NCBI RefSeq assembly: GCF_030867095.1
Contig: NC_081824.1
Location: 305,614,956-305,678,955, forward strand
Reading direction: 5' to 3'
Length of the DNA stretch: 64,000 nt
Source of the DNA: Alligator mississippiensis
Lineage: Eukaryota; Chordata; Crocodylia; Alligatoridae
Shown: positions 58,202 to 64,000 of the stretch, piece by piece
How positions within the stretch are numbered: the first letter of the stretch is position 1
Layout: each line of letters begins with the position of its first letter
Program-made: the position numbers and the translations under genes
The notes under the pieces: model-generated
Database searches by the model: none
What the model was told of the DNA's origin: nothing
The model's input: the letters and a program-made list of their open reading frames with translations, nothing else

Positions 58202-59458
58202 GTGTAGCAGGGCACCTTTAGTGCCTGCCACTTCACAAGGCTTGAACAGGCTGTGGAGCAGCCAGCAGGTGCAGTGTGGCTTAATGAGTTGGCCACATGA
58301 CTGCAAGAGGGCTCCTGGATTGGAGGATGGGGCTGAGCAGACTCAGTATAAACCCAGACCCTCAGAGCTAAGTGATCAGTTGCTGGAGAGAGCCAAAGGG
58401 ATAACATTCCCAGCCAGAGCTGCTCCCCCTCAAAGCACCTGGTGGTTAAAGGTAGGAACTATGGGGATGGAGGAGGTTCCTGGTCCTGAGGAATAACCTA
58501 AAACTACACCCTGCTTGCGAAGGATTGTGTGGCAGGGCTGCCTGTGTTGGGTTGGTCCTCAAGAAATGCCACACCAGTGCCTCCCTAGTGAAAGGCGAGT
58601 ATGGGCTACCATACAGTCTCAGCCCCCATGAGGGGACAGGTGCGGGGTCCAGGCATGTCATCAAAGGCCCAAGGGGTGTATGGCCTAGTAGCCCCAGTGA
58701 GGGGAGGTGTAGTGGCCCCAGTGAAGGGGTATACGTGAGTGGGCTGCATAGAACAGGATACACGTAGGTGGGCCTGAAGGACTGTGCATAGTCCAGTCTT
58801 GGAGATTGAGTGAGCTGTATTACAATTCGGTAGTTTAACATCTTTTTCAACTTGGAGAAAAATAATAAATTTTGGTCCAGTTGCCCAAAGGGGCCTGAGA
58901 AGGCAGACCCCTATGAAAGTGAGGGCTAGCTGCTCAAGAACCTAGCCAGGAAACACTTGACTGGTCAATGCTGGGGCCAGGACCAGAACGGTCAAAGGGC
59001 AAGGACGCCCATCACGAGGGATGGCCAGAGCCAGGGGGCCTGGAGTTGTGACTGCCCTAGAGGCGAGGCCAGGACCTACAAAGCCAAAGGTCCCAGAGGG
59101 GGCCACTGCCGAGAGGGAAAGGGGTCTAGGGAATTTGCAGCCCTGCATGATGGTGGAGGTTAGGCTGCCTGAGTAAGAGGGATTCAGGACGGGTTCCGAC
59201 ATATCAGACTAGAATATAATGGGGCCCAGTGTGGGGCCAGAGCCATATAGTGGTGCCATCTGCAAGGCATGGGACACAGTGTAAGGGGAGGCTTGGAGCT
59301 GTATATTATGTCCTTGGCATCGGGCAGTAAATGGGCAGCCTCCCCCCTTGTTAACATCTATTTTAGTTGCCTCAAAGGCAGGTGGGCGGACTGCCCAAGA
59401 CAGACAGATGGGTGGGCCAATGATTAGACCAGCCTTGTGACAGTCCCCTGTCACAAGG
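58202..59458 (+). mobile_element. LTR-like region of a retrovirus-like element (fossil)
   Basis: Starts near TGTAGCAGGGCACC and has a CAGTATAAACCCAGAC TATA-type element (about 58344), a CTCTCAGAG-like leader region, an AATAATAAATTTTGG poly(A)-type phrase (58860-58875) and GC-rich sequence to a CCTTGTGACAG/CTGTCACAAGG hairpin at 59433-59458. The layout resembles LTR and leader DNA of sauropsid endogenous retroviruses. No gag, pol or env frame was recognised and no target duplication was fixed, so family and edges are uncertain. A 23-bp tandem duplication (CCCCAGTGAGGGGAGGTG type) lies at about 58690-58735. Confidence 0.35.
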
Positions 59459-60451
59459 TGTCCATTCATCTCCCTGTCTAGAGTAATACAGTGCCCAACC
59501 ATCCTTTTTGTTCCATCTGTGAAAATGCAATTCCTTTCAACATGGCACAGAATTCCAGCACTGATTATGATGTTAGTAAATGTTTCAACTCCTTGGAATA
59601 TCTCTTCTTGTGCTCTATCTTCTTCATCCCTTCTCCATGTAAAGGGACTTCTTTTGGTAGTTGTTTAAGCTCACTTTTAGGTCTGGATTTACTGACCTAC
59701 TTCAACTTGCCTTGCAATCTCTGAATTCCTTTGATTGCCCACATGTTCAGTATTGCTTGAATCTTCAAATCATCTAGCACCATTCACTTTGTGATCAATG
59801 TCTCTGCTACGTAACTAATTTAAGTGGCTTGCCAGTGACATGCAGCTCTGCTCAATTTAAGATTGTGTCCCTTTGTATGTTCAGTACCCTCCATGGTCTG
59901 GTAAGTTCAGTGGGTGTGCTGCCCCACTGTGATGCATGATCATCAAGGATTTTCACTCCTGTGAGTGCTTTGTGAGTCTGGGACCCTGTACCATGAAATA
60001 CCTCCAATAGGGATGGCCGTCCAAAGAAAAAGCATTAGCTTGAAAGTACACACTTATTAGCTTGAAAGTACATACCTTAGAGCTTTCTGTGCCCAAAGGA
60101 ACCTGATAACAATCCTGCAAGCTATTCCAATTTACTGAAGAATTTGGCCTCTACCTTATCAGTAAACATTATAGACCTTGCAGTCAAATGGAAATTATTT
60201 CCTTTGAAAGTTTGCTGGGGTCCAGGCAGGATTGATTCCACTTCCTGCCCTCCTCTTTCCTCCAGTACAATTCTTAAGCAATATCCCCAAGCTTTTTATA
60301 TTCTGTGAGTAATGCCAACAGCTCTTACGTTTCACAGCTCTCCTTAAATCTCTCTCTCGCACTCTTTCTAGGGCTAGTGAAACATTTTGCATCCTCCCAT
60401 AACTGGATCTTGGACATCACCTTTTCCTGCTAACATGTGTTCACAATGATG
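59459..60451. other. Non-coding DNA, no gene seen
   Basis: No supported gene. An 18-base direct repeat (TTAGCTTGAAAGTACA) occurs at about 60036 and 60057. Confidence 0.5.
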
Positions 60452-60550
60452 CAGTTTCATAGTTGGTAGGGTCAGAAGGGACCTGAGCAGATCATCAAGT
60501 CCGACCCCCTGCCATGGCAGGAAAAAGTACTGGGGTCAAACGACCCCGGC
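60452..60550 (-). mobile_element. CR1 LINE 3' end fragment
   Basis: TTTCATAGTTGGTAGGGTCA, GACCTGAGCAGATCATCAAG and GACCCCCTGCCATGGCAGG are almost identical to the 3' end of the CR1 at 18289-18400, so both belong to one subfamily. Only about 100 bp remain. Confidence 0.88.
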
Positions 60551-61644
60551 AACTTAGTTCATTCATGTCTGGTACAGAGGTGTAACCCCCTTATTTACTA
60601 TGCCAAGCACCTTGTGACCATGTAAACTGAAGACTATGTTCCTCTGTGTGCTACTGCAATTCAGGGTGTGGGCAGACAATTAAAATGTTTCATAAGCCTT
60701 TAAAATTTTTCATATGTGCAGCTGGTACAGAAGTGTTCCAGAAGCATTTGAAACACTGCAAAACAGGACCTCTTAACATGACGTACCACTCTGGTGCATT
60801 TCACTTCAGGTTACATCTGCCATGCAAGGAGGAAGAGGTAGCACTGTCCAGCCACTGGGTAGGGCTCCAGGTCCTAAGGCACTGGTGGGTTCCCACTATA
60901 ACCCCTATCAGGCCCAGAGCTGGGCTTACCTCCCCCCATCCACTACTCCCCCCTGCCAAGTGCTGGGAGGGAAGGGGGTCCACTGCCACCAGAGCTTGGC
61001 CCTTCTGCTCCAGCCCCCTGTAACTCTCTCCTCAGCTGAAAGGGGGATAGGAGAGGCAGAGAGGATTTAATTAGAGTCTCAGACTCCCAGCACCAGGACC
61101 TGGGCTAGGGATCCCTCCGCCACCTGCCTTCCAGTTATCTTTCTGCTGGGCTCTTGGTTTGCAGCCCCGGGAAGAGGGGGAATGAAGAGCCAAGCCCCTG
61201 ATTGTTGTAGCCTGTTCTAGTGCCACCTGCAGAGGCTGCAGCCTTTGAAACCCTTCAGCCAGGACACGTTAGCCAGGGATGTATATGTCCTTCCTGGCTA
61301 AAACATTTCCTTTATGAAATGTTTCCAAGTGTGTTTCACTTGGAAATGTTTCAGTTGTTATATCTGTCTGCACCCTCAATGATTTTTTTTCACGCTAGCC
61401 AGCCCAGGGATTGTCCCTCTCATTCTTGAGCTCTTGAGTTGAATCCTTTGAACTAAACCTTCTCCCCTTTTCTGTTACTCCTTCCAGGTACATTTCTATT
61501 ACTACCTGCCACCATTTCTTTCTTTAGCTCACATGGGGTGCATCTACATGTGTGGTTTACTGTGGAGTTGACTAATTAGCTCCACACTAAAGCATCACAG
61601 TCTACACATGCACCAGTATTAAGATGTAGTAAACTAATTTAAGG
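60551..61644. other. Non-coding DNA, no gene seen
   Basis: A GC-richer patch occupies 60820-61200. An inverted pair CATTTCCTTTATGAAATG lies near 61305, and TTTCCAAGTG/CACTTGGAAA at 61321-61347. Repeat phrases related to 38660-38780 occur at 61550-61630. No gene. Confidence 0.45.
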
Positions 61645-61764
61645 CCTGCCTTGACAAAGCCCTAGCTGGGATGATCTAGTTGGGGACAGTCCTGCTTTGA
61701 GCAGGGGGTTGGATTAGATGATTTCCTGAGGTCCCTTCCAACCCTAACTTCCTATGATTCTATG
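61645..61764 (+). mobile_element. CR1 LINE 3' end fragment
   Basis: GCCTTGACAAAGCCCTAGCT, GGGATGATCTAGTTGGGG, GAGCAGGGGGTTGGATTAGA and the terminus CCTATGATTCTATGAC are the CR1 3' UTR and tail. It is a different subfamily from the copies at 18289 and 60452. Confidence 0.85.
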
Positions 61765-64000
61765 ACTAACTTGGCAATAGGATAATACTGTTGGGGACAG
61801 CACTATCTTGTAGGTGGTGACTGGGCAGGGACCAGGCTCCTACCTGTTGCTTAGCCACACAGCTCTGCATGTCTGGCACCCTTGTGTCCCAGCCAGCCCC
61901 TCTGGCACCTGGAGCCCAGGGCTGACCTGCCCCCCCACAAGCCTTCTTGCTAGCTCACGTATGCTCTGCCCTGGCTCAAAGTGCTGCTGCCCCAGGCACA
62001 CACAGAGACGCTGCACCTGAGAGCAGCTCACTCCAGCTCAAAGTGCTCCTGAGTTTGTGCTGAAGTAATTGCAGTATTTGCACTAGATGCATCCACGAGG
62101 ATCATTTGTGCATATTTTCATTACCTCTAAATCTGAAGTTTGCAGCATCCCATTTTGGAGTGGTCAACACCAGCTCTTCCCTTTCATTTGAAGACTCCTC
62201 ACATTTTATCTTAAATGCCTGCGTTTTCCTGCATGTGTATACATTTTGGCAAAGTAGCTGCACTTGTTACAAACTCTGCCTTTCTGCCTGACATCTGGCT
62301 GGACATTTTATTTTTAATCCTTGTGCCAGCTACTGCATTGCTGATATCATTCCTTGTTTAACAGCTTTTCCCCTTTTGATTTTGAGTGCACTTTTTTCTT
62401 TGCTAGTTCCACTCTGTTTACAATTGCATGAGCTCTGTCTCTCACTGGGATCTTGTGTTTGCATTTCTGTTTATTCTGCTGCTTGGCATTGGTTATTGTT
62501 TTTTCTAGTATTCTGTCCAAACCACAAACAGACCTGCAGCATAACTGAGGAAGCGTATCTGGGGCAATAGCCCCAGGCACCACCTTTGGGGGTGGAAGCA
62601 TGCTGTTATAATGGCAGCTAGCCATGCCACTGCCATTAGCAACCGTGGCGTGAAGCTGTCCCGCTATGCCGTTGGAACAGATTTTCACAAACTTGTATTT
62701 TTGCAGCCTAAAATCATTGACATGGAATGCTGGACCTTTGTAATATTCCAACTGAGCAAAACTATTTTTTTAATTTTAAGTTTATAAAGATATCCTTGAT
62801 GAATATTCTCTTCTTTTTTGGGTCCTTCTGCAGAAGATGGAGCTCTCCCGGGTAATTTTTTCGGGACATACTTATCCTCAAATATTCTTATGAGTTCTGA
62901 AAGGTTAGTCAGGATGGCTCAAACACCCACAGGCCAGTCGGCCTGGCAGAACCACAAGCATGCAGAAGGACTGACTTGACCATTTGTGGCTTAGTTGATC
63001 CAGCAAAGGATTTCTGTAAAGGATTCTTATGACTTCTATAAAGGATGTCATCATTGCTTAGTCTGGAAAGCAGCACTGCATGATCAGGCATCAGAAAGAA
63101 CAGGCCATTTCTTTTGTCATGTTCTACCTGACTACCTATCCTGTGCAGTTCTTACTGCAGAATGAATCTTTTCCCAATCTCTTCCATATTTCACATGATT
63201 TTTAAGGATGGTGGATGACTTTCACATTGTGGTTCTTGCAGGTCCTTCAGTAACCATTTCCATGTTACTTTTTAGGTGGTTGTAGCGTATATTTCATTCA
63301 GGAGAAATTCGTTCTCCGGTTGCTCTTTTCCAGACTTAAAAAATGAGTGCCTCCCACTCCGGGAGCCAAGTGGTATTTTGCTGATGCTGAGATAGGCTTT
63401 AGAATAGCTTTTTTATTTCACTAATAATAAATAGCTTCTGAGGGAAACGGCATTGACACTGCAGTACTCTTTTACCTGGCTGTATTTCCTTGCTCTGGTT
63501 CTGCCACTGCTTTATGTCTCCATGGGTAAGAGAAACTAAGAGTCAACAGAAAGAGTGGCACTGCAGGACATGTGAGAACTGCAGATTTACAGTCCCTTCA
63601 GAGGGGACTGCTGTACTAGCAGGGACTGGACCCAGGACTATAATTTCTAAAAACAACAGTCTTCCACAACTTGAGCTAAAGGAGACATCTTTAATCTGAC
63701 ACAAAATAGGAAACTGCATTATTAACATGACCAGACATTCAATTGGGTTTGGTCTCACATTCTAGGCCAGTGCATCAATTCCTTGTTCCCCAGGTTAAAT
63801 GACCAGGCCCAAGTTTCTGTGGTATAAAGAATTCATGTCTTACAAGGGGTACTATTTTTTTTTTTTTAATGAATCATGGCAGCCTGCCCTTTCAAACATC
63901 ATAGCCACTGGGTAGGACTGGAAACACTGTGGACTTCAGGCATCAGTGCAAATTTGTCTAATAGTGGTGTTGTGCTTGCGGTCATGACCTAAAATAGATT
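61765..64000. other. Non-coding DNA, no gene seen
   Basis: Includes a minus-strand open frame of 134 codons (62347-62751) with no family resemblance and no start context, treated as chance. A poly-T run lies at 63856-63868. Nothing else is recognised. Confidence 0.45.

Noticed and set aside
58202-59458. Intact endogenous retrovirus
   Set aside because: Only LTR-like and leader-like sequence was seen. No gag, pol or env frame is recognisable.
62347-62751. Minus-strand open frame of 134 codons
   Set aside because: No recognisable domain, no promoter or splice context and no repeat family match. Probably chance.

Overview
The window looks like nuclear DNA of a sauropsid, most likely a crocodilian, with a turtle as the alternative. 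The reasons are CR1 LINE copies ending in the tandem 8-mer ATTCTATG, many short hAT-type DNA transposons with 8-bp target duplications, Penelope-like retroelement remains, and one vertebrate gene in a large CpG island. No bacterial features, CRISPR arrays, rRNA genes or tRNA genes were recognised.

The only host protein-coding gene I can support is MID1IP1 (MIG12, Spot14 family). It is on the minus strand at 34231-34752 and its coding sequence is a single uninterrupted exon of 173 codons. It lies in a CpG island of about 4 kb (roughly 33.94-38.11 kb). On the minus strand, upstream of the start codon, there is a tandem CAGCAG splice acceptor (34890), a possible short 5' UTR intron and a TATAAATA box (35538-35545). 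Further out, 37.5-38.0 kb holds CCAAT boxes, a CACGTG E-box, a GC box and a plus-strand TATAAAAG box that faces away from the gene. Downstream, the 3' UTR probably ends at an AATAAA at 33098-33103 and would carry a long UG-rich tract.

The rest is non-coding DNA packed with transposon fossils. From left to right: a hAT terminus (1-191), CR1 (3.0-3.3 kb), a palindromic hAT-like foldback element (4107-4623), hAT (6679-6977), CR1 (8.1-8.6 kb), Penelope-like remains (9.8-11.1 kb), hAT (16094-16320), a CR1 inserted antisense into an older CR1 (17.8-20.4 kb), hAT-like (22.1-22.4 kb) and hairpin-rich repeat DNA (24.07-24.51 kb). Next is a layered retroelement block (25.5-29.3 kb), in which a Ty3/gypsy fossil carries a solo LTR of another family in its interior and a hAT element in one of its LTRs. 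A pogo/Tigger-like repeat (30.9-31.2 kb) follows. To the right of the gene lie a Penelope-type tail (41.8 kb), CR1 (52.7-53.3 kb), hAT (57411-57621), an LTR-like region (58.2-59.46 kb) and two CR1 tails (60.5 and 61.7 kb).

I did not find a convincing undescribed gene system. The observations most worth following are the two opposed TATA promoters in the MID1IP1 island, the Z-DNA-prone minisatellite between them, the poly-glycine insert in MID1IP1, the nested mobile elements whose order of insertion can be read from target duplications, and several perfect hairpins. Coordinates of repeat edges are by eye and may be off by some tens of bases, except where target-site duplications fix them.
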